NCBI RefSeq assembly: GCF_003012735.1
Contig: NZ_PXYI01000007.1
Coordinates: forward strand, 124,001 to 188,000
DNA: 64,000 bases
DNA from: Allosphingosinicella deserti
GTDB taxonomy: Bacteria > Pseudomonadota > Alphaproteobacteria > Sphingomonadales > Sphingomonadaceae
Direction of reading: 5' to 3'
Shown: in pieces, positions 18,293 to 27,040 of the stretch
How positions within the stretch are numbered: the first letter of the stretch is position 1
Layout of the letters: each line of letters begins with the position of its first letter
Notes under the pieces: model-generated
Told to the model about the DNA's origin: nothing
Seen by the model: only the letters and a program-made list of their open reading frames with translations
Database searches by the model: none
Made by a program: the position numbers and the translations under genes

Positions 18293-19594
18293 TCAGGCCT
18301 TGGCTTTGGTAAGCTTCGGCTTCTTGGCGAGCATCGTCTTGATGTTGAACTTTTCCAGCAGCGAGCCGCCCGATCCCGTCTTCGATGCACCTTTGACCGG
18401 CTGCGGCGCTTCGCTCGTCTCGACCGCTGCGAGGGTGAGGTTCAGGAGCGTGTTGAGCGGCTGGGCGATCTTCGCGCCGGTGGCGACCTTGGCGAAAGGC
18501 TGACCGAGCTTGGCAGCCTGGGCTGCGGCCTTCGGATCGAACGGGATAACGATATCCACCTTCCGCTCGATCGACTGCTCGAAATCCTTGCGGCTGATCT
18601 CCTGCAGGCCTTGAGGCACGCGATTGGCGACGACCACCACCTTGGCCTGCGGCGCGTTCGCCTTCAGCCAGCTGAGAATGCGGATCGCGTCGCGCGTCGC
18701 CGCGAGGGTGAATTCGACGACCACGATCACGGCATGGACATCGTGGACGAGGTGCGAATGCTGAACCAGCATCGACCGTGGAATGTCGAGGACGGTGCCC
18801 TCGAACGCGTTCCGGATCTCTTCCTGGAGTTGGTAATAGGCCGAGCCGTCGTTGAGCAGCGGCTGATTGAGCGGCGCTTCGGCCGACAACACGCACAATT
18901 TCTCGTTGGCGCGAACCATCGCGCGCTCGATGAACAGGCCGTCGATGCGGCTAGGATTCTCGATAGCGTCGGTGAGGCCGCGGCCGGGCTCGAGATCGAG
19001 CGCCAGCGCCCCGGTTCCGAAGTGGACGTCGAGATCGAGCAGGGCGGTCGAGCGCCCGGCCTTGTCGCCCATCAGCCATGCGACGGAGGTTGCGATCGTC
19101 GACGCTCCGACGCCGCCCCGCACGCCGATTACCGCCGCCATGACGTGCGGCTTGTCGGCGCTCGGCTCGTTGGCCCGCGGCCCGGACACGATCATCTGGG
19201 CGTTGACGAAGGCGTCACGCACCTGATCGGGCGTGAACGGCTTCAGCAGATAATCCTGGATGCCGGACGCGACGAGATCGCGGTAGAGGCGCACGTCGTT
19301 GACCTGGCCGGCGGCGATCACCACCGTTCCCGGTTCGCAGACTTCGGCCAGCGCGTTGATGTCGTTCAGGGGATCCCCCGATTCCGACAGATCGACGAAC
19401 AGGATGGTCGGGCTGGCGGAGACCGAAAGAGTCTGGATCGCGTTGCGGAGTCCGCCCCGGTTCACCTTCTCGGGTGCCCAGCCATGTTCAACGGCGATCG
19501 GCCGAAGAGCTTCGGCGGTGGATTCGTCGCAAACGAAGGCTGCAAACGGGTCGCGCAGCGCGGCGGCGCGGCTGCCGTGGAATGGAGCGTTCAT
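18293..19594 (-). CDS. cpaE: Pilus assembly MinD-like ATPase CpaE (TadZ)
   Basis: A 433-residue protein with an N-terminal response-regulator-like domain (ILFVDLSESGDP..., VVIAAGQVNDVRLYRDLVASGIQDYLLKPF, without a clear phospho-acceptor site) and a C-terminal ParA/MinD ATPase domain. The P-loop is atypical, GVRGGVGASTIATS: Ala replaces the Lys of GKST, as noted for many TadZ/CpaE proteins. LLDLDVHFGTGALALDLEP follows. CpaE places the Tad machine at the pole. The ATG overlaps the cpaD stop by one base (TGATG); TTG one codon earlier is less likely. Confidence 0.93.
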   Translation of the reverse strand: MNAPFHGSRAAALRDPFAAFVCDESTAEALRPIAVEHGWAPEKVNRGGLRNAIQTLSVSASPTILFVDLSESGDPLNDINALAEVCEPGTVVIAAGQVNDVRLYRDLVASGIQDYLLKPFTPDQVRDAFVNAQMIVSGPRANEPSADKPHVMAAVIGVRGGVGASTIATSVAWLMGDKAGRSTALLDLDVHFGTGALALDLEPGRGLTDAIENPSRIDGLFIERAMVRANEKLCVLSAEAPLNQPLLNDGSAYYQLQEEIRNAFEGTVLDIPRSMLVQHSHLVHDVHAVIVVVEFTLAATRDAIRILSWLKANAPQAKVVVVANRVPQGLQEISRKDFEQSIERKVDIVIPFDPKAAAQAAKLGQPFAKVATGAKIAQPLNTLLNLTLAAVETSEAPQPVKGASKTGSGGSLLEKFNIKTMLAKKPKLTKAKA

Positions 19595-20238
19595 CAATTG
19601 CCACCCTTGCTGGACTCGGACTTGATCTCGCCCACCGAGGTCGGGATCTTATCGCGATAGACCTTGATCGCCTTGGACGTCGCAGCCGGGTCGCCGGTGC
19701 GGGCACCCTGCGCGCCGAGAACGAGATCGTTCGGGTCGGCGATCATCGCCGCGAGGTTCGAATTGATCGCGCAACCATAATTGGACGACAGCGAGCTTGG
19801 CCCGATCGGCTCCCAATTCGGGCAATTGGGCACGTAAGCCACGCTACGGCTGACGATCACTCGAACGCCGTCTGGGGCGACATCGCCCGGCGTGATCGGT
19901 GCACCATTGCTGAGCAGGATGCCATAATCGGCGGCAAGGCGCGCGATGTCGCGCCGCGTCGGGCCTGCGTCGCGCGGATCGTCGACCGAGACGCGATCCC
20001 CGTAGCCGAGATCGAGCGAGCGGAACCATCCGTTCAACCTTTGGCGCTCGGCGGGAGGAAGCCCGTCATAGGCACCCTGCAGATCGAAAACGTAGTCCGT
20101 GCGTTCCACGACAGGCTGATTTTCCGATTCGAGTCCGCGATTGCCCCGTCCGGGGGCAGGAAGGGCGTTCGCGGCGGTGCTCGCGAGAACAACCGCACCG
20201 AGCCCGGCCAGCATGAAGATGGATGTTACGCGATCCAT
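19594..20238 (-). CDS. cpaD: Pilus assembly protein CpaD
   Basis: A 214-residue exported protein with a signal peptide (FMLAGLGAVVLASTAANA). The CpaD family block is visible: VRVIVSRSVAYVPNCPNWE and SSNYGCAINSNLAAMIADPNDLV, with two conserved Cys. CpaD proteins are periplasmic or outer-membrane pilotin-like partners of the CpaC secretin; this one has no lipobox, unlike many. RBS AAAGGA is 7 nt before the start. Located between cpaC and cpaE with tight spacing. Confidence 0.9.
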   Translation of the reverse strand: MDRVTSIFMLAGLGAVVLASTAANALPAPGRGNRGLESENQPVVERTDYVFDLQGAYDGLPPAERQRLNGWFRSLDLGYGDRVSVDDPRDAGPTRRDIARLAADYGILLSNGAPITPGDVAPDGVRVIVSRSVAYVPNCPNWEPIGPSSLSSNYGCAINSNLAAMIADPNDLVLGAQGARTGDPAATSKAIKVYRDKIPTSVGEIKSESSKGGN

Positions 20239-20258
20239 GGAGAGATCCTTTCGGGCGA

Positions 20259-21764
20259 TCAGAAGCTGAAGCCGGGCGCTGCAGACGCAGTCTGTGCGGG
20301 AGCGGTTCTTGCGGGTGCAGGCAGCACCGGAGCGGACGATGCGGCACCGATGGTTGGCCCGACGATCTTCGGCTCGGCCATTCGCGGCCGGGGCGTGGGC
20401 ATCCCGGAGGCGCGACCCTGATCCTTGCCCAGCATCACGCGCTCGCCGGTCGTGGCGCTGCGGAAGCCATCGGTCGGCAGCGCGATCTGATTGGCGCTGA
20501 CCGGCTTCACAAGATACGGCGTTACGACGATGACCAGCTCGGTTTCGCTCTTCTTGAAGCCGTTCGAGCGGAACAGCGCGCCGATCACCGGCAGGTTGCC
20601 CAGGAAGGGCGTCTTCTCGATCGTGTTGTTGCCCGAGGCGCTGAGCAGCCCGCCGATCATGAACGCCTGTCCGGAGCCCAACTCAACAGTGGTCTCGGCG
20701 CGGCGCACGGTGAGTGCGGGAATCTCGTAGCCGCTAAGCTTGATCGCGCCGGCCGACGAAAGCTCCGATACCTCCGGTCGGACGCGCATCGAGATGCGGC
20801 CGCCCTCGAGGACAAACGGCGTGAAGGCAAGACTGACACCAAATTGCTTGAACTCGATGGAGGTGCCGTTCAGACCATTCGAGATGGCGATCGGAAACTC
20901 ACCGCCGGCGAGGAAACTTGCGGTCTCGCCCGAAAGGGCGGAAAGGGTGGGTTCGGCAAGGGTGGTGACCAGCCCGCTATTCTCGGTAAGGTCGAGAGCG
21001 CCGGCGACGTCCATGCCAAGAAGGCGGCCGACCAACCCAAAGGTGGTCGTGCCCGGGGACATGTCGAATTCGAAGACGCCGTCATCGTTCCATTCCCCGA
21101 CACCATCTCCGCGTCCAAACGCGCCAGCCGTTTTGCCACTGTTCAGGTCACGACTGGTGAAGTTGACGCCGATGTTGCGCAGCATCGTGCGGCTGACTTC
21201 AGCGATCTTGACCTTGAGCATCACCTGCTGCGGCGTTGCGGTCTTGAGCCGGCTGATCACTTTCGTGGCTTCGCCGACATAGGCTTGGACGAGGCGGCTC
21301 GCTTCCTCGACGTCGGCCGGGGTGGCGACGGTTCCGGTGAGCAGCACCATGCCGTTGACCGGCTGCGCACTGATCTGCGCGTCCGGCATCGCGGTGCTGA
21401 GGAATTCGTCGAGCGAACCGATGTTGGTCCCGACCCGAACGTTGGCCGACCAGATCGTGCGACCGGCCTTGTCCGTCGCGAACACCGTGGTCTCGCCGGC
21501 AGACTTGCCGAACACGTAGATCTGGTTTGCGGAGCGGACCTGGACGTCCGCGATCGAATCGTTGGCGACGAACAGATCGGTCATGGTTCCGTTGAGCCGG
21601 ACCATGCGCCCGGTGCCGACGGAAATCGCGACGTCGTTGGTCGGGCGAACGGCCGACGGCTGGGCCGCGGCGGGTGCAGCGCCCACGGCAAGCGTGGCGC
21701 ACGCGAGCACGGCGGCGATCGCGGTGCCGAAGCGGACGCGCGGAAGGAGAATGCGCTTGGTCAT
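20259..21764 (-). CDS. cpaC: Tad pilus outer-membrane secretin CpaC (RcpA)
   Basis: A 501-residue secretin with a signal peptide (AIAAVLACATLAVGAAPAAAQ). An N-terminal pilus/BON-like domain (VRLNGTMTDLFVANDSIADVQVRS, YVFGKSAGETTVFATDKAG) is followed by PVNGMVLLTGTVATPADVEEASRLV, then the secretin domain (VMLKVKIAEVSRTMLRNIGVNF, SFLAGGEFPIAI, FGVSLAFTPFVLEGGRISMRVRPEVSEL, PFLGNLPVIGALFRSNGFKKSETELVIVVTPYLVKP). Forms the pore through which the pilus leaves the cell. Starts 1 bp after cpaB stops. Confidence 0.95.
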   Translation of the reverse strand: MTKRILLPRVRFGTAIAAVLACATLAVGAAPAAAQPSAVRPTNDVAISVGTGRMVRLNGTMTDLFVANDSIADVQVRSANQIYVFGKSAGETTVFATDKAGRTIWSANVRVGTNIGSLDEFLSTAMPDAQISAQPVNGMVLLTGTVATPADVEEASRLVQAYVGEATKVISRLKTATPQQVMLKVKIAEVSRTMLRNIGVNFTSRDLNSGKTAGAFGRGDGVGEWNDDGVFEFDMSPGTTTFGLVGRLLGMDVAGALDLTENSGLVTTLAEPTLSALSGETASFLAGGEFPIAISNGLNGTSIEFKQFGVSLAFTPFVLEGGRISMRVRPEVSELSSAGAIKLSGYEIPALTVRRAETTVELGSGQAFMIGGLLSASGNNTIEKTPFLGNLPVIGALFRSNGFKKSETELVIVVTPYLVKPVSANQIALPTDGFRSATTGERVMLGKDQGRASGMPTPRPRMAEPKIVGPTIGAASSAPVLPAPARTAPAQTASAAPGFSF

Positions 21765-21765
21765 C

Positions 21766-22782
21766 TTACTTGGCTCCGAGCGGAACGATGGTGACGTTGT
21801 TGCCGCGCGCGACCCGGACCACCGGCCCGACGGGCTTGGGCGGACCCGCGGCGGCGATGATCGGAGCAGCGGGCGCTGCGCCGTCGCTGCTCGGGGCGGT
21901 GCGCGCCGGAACGGAGCTGCGCTGGAAGCGGGAGACATCGGCGCCGACGGTGACGCTGGGATTCGAATCGATCGGCTTGTTGGCGATTTCGATCAGCATG
22001 CGCTTTTCGGCGTTCGGATCGGCATTCTCCGGCACCGTGACCTCGCCGGAGGCAATGGCGCGCTCCAGCTCCGCCGACGTGTCGGCGATGGCGCGCAGCG
22101 ACAGCGACAAGGTGCCGATTGTCTGCATGACCGCGATCTTTTCGGCGATCTTGGGAGTCGCTTCGAGGGTCACCAGCGAGAAATTCTGGACGACCGGCTT
22201 GCCGTCTTCGCCCTGGGCACTCATCCTCTGATCGGTGGCGAGCACGCGAACATTGCGCACCACGGTTTCGGACGCCTTGAGCGGCGGGCCGTCGCCGGTG
22301 ACTTCCTGGGTCAGCACGATGTCGACCCGGTCGCCGGGGAAGATGAAGCCGGCGACGCTGCTAGTGGCGGACACGGCGACGGTCACCGCGCGCATCCCGG
22401 GCCCGAGAGCGGCGGCAAGATAGCCGCGCTCGCCAGGCTTGATCAGCGCGCCGGTGGTGACCGGCTGCCCCGCAGTGATCTCGCTGCGGACGACGGTGCC
22501 GATCAGATCCTGCGGGCTTGTTCCAGCATTGCCGCCCTTGATGTAATAAGCGGGCTGAACAAGGCCTTCCGGCCACGCTTGATAGCGCAGCGATTCGGCG
22601 TCGATGATCGTTCCGACGGGAAGCGAGCGCGTCGCGACCAGGACTTCAGGTCCGGCCGGAACCACGGGTGTCGCGGAGGCCTCGGGCGCGCCGGCGCCGT
22701 TGAACATGTTCCTGGCCGTGACGGCGGTCACCGCGGCAACGATGAGTGCGCCGACCAGCAGCACGATCTTCTTAAAATCCAT
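21766..22782 (-). CDS. cpaB: Pilus assembly protein CpaB (RcpC)
   Basis: A 338-residue protein with an N-terminal membrane helix (KKIVLLVGALIVAAVTAVTA), an SAF domain (VLVATRSLPVGTIIDAESLRY) and the RcpC/CpaB core (GMRAVTVAVSATSSVAGFIFPGDRVDIVLTQEV). Pairs with the CpaC secretin in the Tad machine. AGGAGG lies 11 nt before the ATG. It is the second gene of the operon, 45 bp after cpaA. Confidence 0.93.
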   Translation of the reverse strand: MDFKKIVLLVGALIVAAVTAVTARNMFNGAGAPEASATPVVPAGPEVLVATRSLPVGTIIDAESLRYQAWPEGLVQPAYYIKGGNAGTSPQDLIGTVVRSEITAGQPVTTGALIKPGERGYLAAALGPGMRAVTVAVSATSSVAGFIFPGDRVDIVLTQEVTGDGPPLKASETVVRNVRVLATDQRMSAQGEDGKPVVQNFSLVTLEATPKIAEKIAVMQTIGTLSLSLRAIADTSAELERAIASGEVTVPENADPNAEKRMLIEIANKPIDSNPSVTVGADVSRFQRSSVPARTAPSSDGAAPAAPIIAAAGPPKPVGPVVRVARGNNVTIVPLGAK

Positions 22783-22827
22783 GACGGCACTCGCCTCCTG
22801 CCCGCTTTCGAAAAGCAAGCGTGATCA

Positions 22828-23298
22828 TCAGACAAATTGGTTAAGGAAGCGTTCGCCGATCAGCCAAAGGCCTGCGAACGCTATGGCAATCCCATAGGGG
22901 ATCTCGGGTTTGCCGACGGATTTGGAGAGGTGATGCGCCAACGCCATGACGAGGGTGAGCACCCCTCCGGCAAGTGACATGATCGCCACAAGGTAGAGGG
23001 TCGCACCCCAGGGCAGCCACAAAGCGAGGGCGCCGAGCAGCTTGACGTCGCCGCCGCCCATCCAGCCGAAGCGGAACGGGACGCAGAACACCATCAGGGT
23101 CAGCGAAGCGACCGCGACCTGCAGCGCCGCGTCCGGCCAGAGCAGAAGGCCGTTCGCCCACCAGAACGGAAGTGCGAGCAGGGCGATCGCCCCGTTCAAT
23201 TCGTTGGGGATGATCCGGTTGCGCCAGTCGCCGACGGCCGCGGCGATCAAGCCCGCGGTCAGCAATCCGATCAGAAACCAGGAAATATCGTCCTTCAT
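22828..23298 (-). CDS. cpaA: Tad prepilin peptidase CpaA
   Basis: A 156-residue, multi-span A24 aspartic peptidase that trims pre-Flp and pseudopilins. The two catalytic Asp are visible: Asp24 in GDWRNRIIPN and Asp84 in the GGGDVKLLGA (GxGD-type) motif. It is the first gene of the pilus operon. In Tad loci an flp pilin gene normally lies just upstream; here only 62 bp separate cpaA from a divergent hydrolase, so no flp can fit. Confidence 0.93.
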   Translation of the reverse strand: MKDDISWFLIGLLTAGLIAAAVGDWRNRIIPNELNGAIALLALPFWWANGLLLWPDAALQVAVASLTLMVFCVPFRFGWMGGGDVKLLGALALWLPWGATLYLVAIMSLAGGVLTLVMALAHHLSKSVGKPEIPYGIAIAFAGLWLIGERFLNQFV

Positions 23299-23360
23299 GG
23301 TGAACAGCTACTAGACGGGCTTGCTTACAAAACCGTAACCGCGGACCTATGGAGGATCAG

Positions 23361-24275
23361 GTGATCGATCGCCGCGCGCTTCCCCACGATGCGCAGCTTG
23401 GCGAATGGCTGGCGCCCGACGGATGGCGGTACCGTCGCCTCGAGTGGCCTGGCGATGGGCGGGGCAGCCTGCTGTTCGCCGGCGGCCGCGGCGACTTCAT
23501 CGAGAAGTATCTCGAGGCACAGCACCATTGGCACGATGCCGGGTGGACCGTCACCGCGTTCGATTGGCGGAGCCAGGGCGGCTCACGCGGTGACATTGTC
23601 GGCGGACACCTGGAGAGCATGGATCCTCTGGTCGACGACCTTGCCGCCTTGATCGAAGACTGGAAGGCGCGTCATCCGGCGCCGCATGTGGTCATCGCAC
23701 ATTCGATGGGCGGCCACGTTCTCGCGCGAACGCTTGCGGAGCGCCGACCGCAGATCGACGCCGCGGTTCTCGTCGCGCCGATGATGCTGGTCAACAGCGA
23801 ACCGCTACCGCCCTGGGCGGCGTGGTGGACGGCGAGCCTGTTCACCCTGGCCGGATTCGGCCGCGTGCCGATCTGGCGCTCCCCGACCGCTTCCGAGGGC
23901 GCGGGCGCGCGCCGCCGTTCCTATCTCACGAGTTCGCCCGAGCGATTCGAAGACGAATTGTGGTGGTGGGAGCGCCAGCCCGGCTACAAGCTCGGACCGC
24001 CGAGTTGGGGATGGCTGCTGGCGGCGATGCGCTCCTGCGCCGTGCTGACGCCCAAGGCGCTCGGCGGCATCACCACGCCGTGCCTCTTCCTCGCAACCGA
24101 GCGCGACCGCCTCGTCAGCGCTTCGGCGATCCGCCGCGCGGCGGAGGTCATTCCGGCGGCCGAGCTGTTGATGCTCAACGATTCAGGCCATGAAATCCTG
24201 CGCGAGGCCGATCCGGTGCGGCTCAGGGCGCTTAACGCGATCGATGCCTTCTTCGCGAGGCATGCCGCACGGTGA
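23361..24275 (+). CDS. Lysophospholipase-like alpha/beta hydrolase
   Basis: A protein of about 304 residues of the PldB/monoacylglycerol-lipase (Hydrolase_4) type. The nucleophile elbow is AHSMGGH, the acid is probably the Asp of ATERDRLV and the base the His of NDSGHEIL. GTG at 23361 was chosen because GGAGG lies 5 nt before it; an ATG at 23349 overlaps that ribosome site. Likely cleaves lysophospholipids or monoacylglycerides in the cytoplasm; no signal peptide. It ends in a GTGA overlap with the FAD oxidase gene, starting a three-gene unit. Confidence 0.85.
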   Translation: MIDRRALPHDAQLGEWLAPDGWRYRRLEWPGDGRGSLLFAGGRGDFIEKYLEAQHHWHDAGWTVTAFDWRSQGGSRGDIVGGHLESMDPLVDDLAALIEDWKARHPAPHVVIAHSMGGHVLARTLAERRPQIDAAVLVAPMMLVNSEPLPPWAAWWTASLFTLAGFGRVPIWRSPTASEGAGARRRSYLTSSPERFEDELWWWERQPGYKLGPPSWGWLLAAMRSCAVLTPKALGGITTPCLFLATERDRLVSASAIRRAAEVIPAAELLMLNDSGHEILREADPVRLRALNAIDAFFARHAAR

Positions 24276-25369
24276 GCCGCCGCTGCGATATCCTGATCGT
24301 CGGCGCCGGCATGGCTGGTGCCAGCCTTGCCGCCGAAATCGCCGGCGCCGCATCGGTGATCGTCATCGAGGCGGAGGAAAGTCCGGGCTATCACGCGACC
24401 GGACGTTCGGCGGCATTCTGGTCCGAAACCTATGGCGGGCCTCTTGTCCAGCCCCTCACCACCGCCTCCGGATCCTTTCTGCGCGCCGGAGGCTTTCTGG
24501 GCGATCGCGGCGGCCTTCATATCGCCGGGGCGGAGGGGGCCGACACGCTCGGATCGATGGCGCGGAGCTTCGATGGCGCGGTCGCGCTGGAGCCGCTCGG
24601 GCGCCGCGACATGGCCGCTCGCATCCCACGCCTGAAGGCCGGCTGGGATCGAGCCCTCCTCGAGCCGACCTGCGCAGACATCGATGTCGCGGCACTTCAC
24701 GCTCATTATCTGAAGTCCGCCGGCGCGGCGGGCGTGCAATTCGTCACAGCCGCCCGTCTGGAAGCGGCCGTTCGAGAGGATGGCGGCTGGACCTTGGAGA
24801 CCAGTGCCGGGGCGTTCGCCGCCGATATTCTGGTCGATGCGGCGGGTGCCTGGGCGGACGATGTCGCCCGCCTTGCCGGCCTGCCGCCGCTCGGTATCCA
24901 GCCCTACCGCCGGACCATGGTCCAGCTCCGCGTGGACCCGCCCGCACCGGCCGAATTGCCGTTGGTCATCGATGCGCTCGGACGTTTCTACTTCAAGCCG
25001 GAAGCGGGCGGCAGGATCTGGCTGAGCCCGCATGACGAGATCCCCTGTCCTCCGTGCGACGCCGCGGCGGAGGAGATCGACGTCGCGACGGCGATCGCGC
25101 GATTGCAGACCGTGGTCGATTGGCGGATCGAGCGGGTCGAGCACAAATGGGCCGGGCTCCGCAGCTTCGCGCCCGACCGGGTGCCCGTCTACGGCTTCGC
25201 GCCCGGCCGCGGCGATTTCTTCTGGTTCGCCGGGCAGGGCGGGTTCGGTATCCAGACTGCGCCGGCCGCGGCGAAGCTCGGCGCATCGTTGCTGCTCAAT
25301 CGCTCTCCCGATCCGATGATCGAAGACATCGATCCGCACCCCTACCGGCCTGATCGTCTGGTCGGTTGA
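24272..25369 (+). CDS. FAD-dependent oxidoreductase (DAO family, D-amino-acid/glycine-oxidase-like)
   Basis: 365 residues. The N-terminal Rossmann motif CDILIVGAGMAGASLAAEIAG with an acidic end (VIVIEAEE) binds FAD. GYHATGRSAAFW resembles the second FAD contact of glycine/D-amino-acid oxidases, and the C-terminal GFAPGRGDFFWFAGQGGFGIQTAPA is the usual FAD-closing segment. It probably oxidises an amine of an amino acid or N-methyl amino acid; the substrate is not readable. GTG start inside the upstream stop (4-bp overlap); the M19 dipeptidase gene follows after 20 bp, suggesting peptide cleavage and amino-acid oxidation in series. Confidence 0.85.
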   Translation: MSRRCDILIVGAGMAGASLAAEIAGAASVIVIEAEESPGYHATGRSAAFWSETYGGPLVQPLTTASGSFLRAGGFLGDRGGLHIAGAEGADTLGSMARSFDGAVALEPLGRRDMAARIPRLKAGWDRALLEPTCADIDVAALHAHYLKSAGAAGVQFVTAARLEAAVREDGGWTLETSAGAFAADILVDAAGAWADDVARLAGLPPLGIQPYRRTMVQLRVDPPAPAELPLVIDALGRFYFKPEAGGRIWLSPHDEIPCPPCDAAAEEIDVATAIARLQTVVDWRIERVEHKWAGLRSFAPDRVPVYGFAPGRGDFFWFAGQGGFGIQTAPAAAKLGASLLLNRSPDPMIEDIDPHPYRPDRLVG

Positions 25370-25389
25370 TCTCTTGGGCGGGAGTTTGA

Positions 25390-26538
25390 ATGTCCATTGC
25401 GCTGCCACGCCGGAACTTCCTCGCCGCCGCGGCGGCAACCGCACTCGTCCCACCGGCGATAGCGGCTTTGCCGAAGGATCGCGGACCGGCGGTGATCAAT
25501 GCGCTGGGCGGTCTCTTCGACCCGAACCAGCCGGCCGAGGACGAAAGCGGGGCAGAGGTCGCCGGAACCCCTCGCACCCCGATCGAGCGCCGTGTCATCG
25601 AGGATGCGCTGGCCTCCGGCACGATCGCGATCAACAACACGCTCGGCTACGTGGCCGGGCCGATGGATCCGTTCGAGTTCACGGTGTCGGAGATCGCGAC
25701 CTGGGACTGGCGGATTCGACATCATTCGGACCGGCTTCTCAAGGTGTTGACCGCGGGCGACATCCTCCGGGCCCGGGCCGAAGGCAAACTGGGCATCATC
25801 TACGGTTTCCAAAACGCCCTGATGATGGGCGACAGGGTGGCGCGGGCCGACCTCTTCTCCGATCTCGGCGTCCGCGTGTTTCAGCTTACGTACAATGTGG
25901 CCAATCCGGTCGGCGACGGTGCGATGGCGCCGCAGAACCGGGGTCTCACGCCGTTCGGCCGGCAGCTCGTCGAGCGTCTCAACGCGAACCGGGTGATGGT
26001 CGATCTTTCGCATAGCGGCGAACGCACATGCCTTGATGCAGCCCGGCTCTCCAAAGCCCCGATCTCGATCAACCATACAGGCTGCCGGGCGCTCACCGAC
26101 CTGCCGCGCAACAAGACCGACGAGGAGCTTCGGCTGGTCGCGTCGCGGGGCGGATTCGTGGGCATCTATTTCATGCCGTTCCTTAATCCGCGCAGCGTCG
26201 CCACGGCAGAGGATGTCGTGCGCCACATCGATCATGCCGTGAACGTCTGCGGCGAGGACCATGTCGGCATCGGCACGGACGGAGGGACCACGGCGATCGC
26301 CAACATGGTGCGCTATCGCACCCACATCAGGAAGCAGATCGCGGATCGCAAGGCGGCGGGCATCGGCGCGGCCGGCGAGAACCCTGATACTCTGCCCTTC
26401 GTCGAGGAGTTGCAGGGCCCCGATCAGTTCCGCACGCTGGCCGGTCTGCTGCGAGAGCGCGGCTATCGCGAGGGCAGGATCGAGAAGATCCTGAGCCTCA
26501 ACTTCCTTCGCTATGCCCGCACTGTCTGGGGCGGCTGA
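25390..26538 (+). CDS. Peptidase M19 (membrane dipeptidase) family protein, degenerate metal site
   Basis: 382 residues with a Tat-like signal (PRRNFLAAAAATALVPPAIAA), so probably exported folded. Family blocks present: MVDLSHSGERTCLDAA and ISINHTGCRALTDLPRNKTDEELRLVASRGGFVGIYFMP, giving the two His that hold the second zinc, and HVGIGTDGGT. However, the HxD motif expected near the N-terminus (DGHND-like) reads VINALGGL, and the bridging Glu reads Gln (YGFQNALM). Known M19 enzymes cleave dipeptides, including those with a C-terminal D-residue. Whether this one is a zinc dipeptidase is open. Cotranscribed with the FAD oxidase. Confidence 0.82.
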   Translation: MSIALPRRNFLAAAAATALVPPAIAALPKDRGPAVINALGGLFDPNQPAEDESGAEVAGTPRTPIERRVIEDALASGTIAINNTLGYVAGPMDPFEFTVSEIATWDWRIRHHSDRLLKVLTAGDILRARAEGKLGIIYGFQNALMMGDRVARADLFSDLGVRVFQLTYNVANPVGDGAMAPQNRGLTPFGRQLVERLNANRVMVDLSHSGERTCLDAARLSKAPISINHTGCRALTDLPRNKTDEELRLVASRGGFVGIYFMPFLNPRSVATAEDVVRHIDHAVNVCGEDHVGIGTDGGTTAIANMVRYRTHIRKQIADRKAAGIGAAGENPDTLPFVEELQGPDQFRTLAGLLRERGYREGRIEKILSLNFLRYARTVWGG

Positions 26539-26571
26539 GCCGAACATGCGTAGCGGCGCCGACGCACGCGC

Positions 26572-27030
26572 CTACGTTCGGCGCGTTGCAAACTGAACGG
26601 CCGCGGCGCAGGCGAGCTGGTCGGCGCGCTCGTTTTCGGGATGGCCGGCATGGCCCTTGACCCAGCGCCAATCGATTCTGTGCTCGCCGACGGCCTCGAG
26701 CAGCTCCTGCCAAAGCTCGGCGTTCTTGACCGGCTTCCTGTCGGCGGTCTTCCAGCCGTTGCGGCGCCAGCCGTGGATCCACTTGGTGATGCCGTCCCGC
26801 AGATAGACGCTGTCGGTGTACAGCGTGACCGAACAGGGCCGCTTCAATGCCTGCAACGCGCGGATCGCCGCCATCATCTCCATGCGGTTGTTGGTGGTGG
26901 CGGGCTCTCCGCCCGACATTTCCTTTTCGTGCGGCCCGGAGCGCACGATCGCACCCCACCCGCCGGGCCCCGGATTGCCCTTGCAGGCGCCGTCGGTGAA
27001 AATCTCGACTTCGGTCATCGTCTCGGTCAT
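26572..27030 (-). CDS. rnhA: Ribonuclease HI
   Basis: 152 residues, cytoplasmic; removes RNA from RNA-DNA hybrids. The four active-site acids are visible: Asp in [16 protein letters not shown], Glu in [11 protein letters not shown], Asp in [11 protein letters not shown] and Asp in [12 protein letters not shown]. The basic handle region [20 protein letters not shown] is present. ATG at 27030 or at 27018 both fit. Lies 10 bp downstream of ispH and forms a unit with it. Confidence 0.95.
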   Translation of the reverse strand: MTETMTEVEIFTDGACKGNPGPGGWGAIVRSGPHEKEMSGGEPATTNNRMEMMAAIRALQALKRPCSVTLYTDSVYLRDGITKWIHGWRRNGWKTADRKPVKNAELWQELLEAVGEHRIDWRWVKGHAGHPENERADQLACAAAVQFATRRT

Positions 27031-27040
27031 CGAACCAAGG

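Noticed and set aside
17189-19660. An 823-codon plus-strand open frame across tadB and cpaE
   Set aside because: Antisense to tadB and cpaE; no recognisable domain. It cannot be the missing cpaF because there is no Walker A motif.
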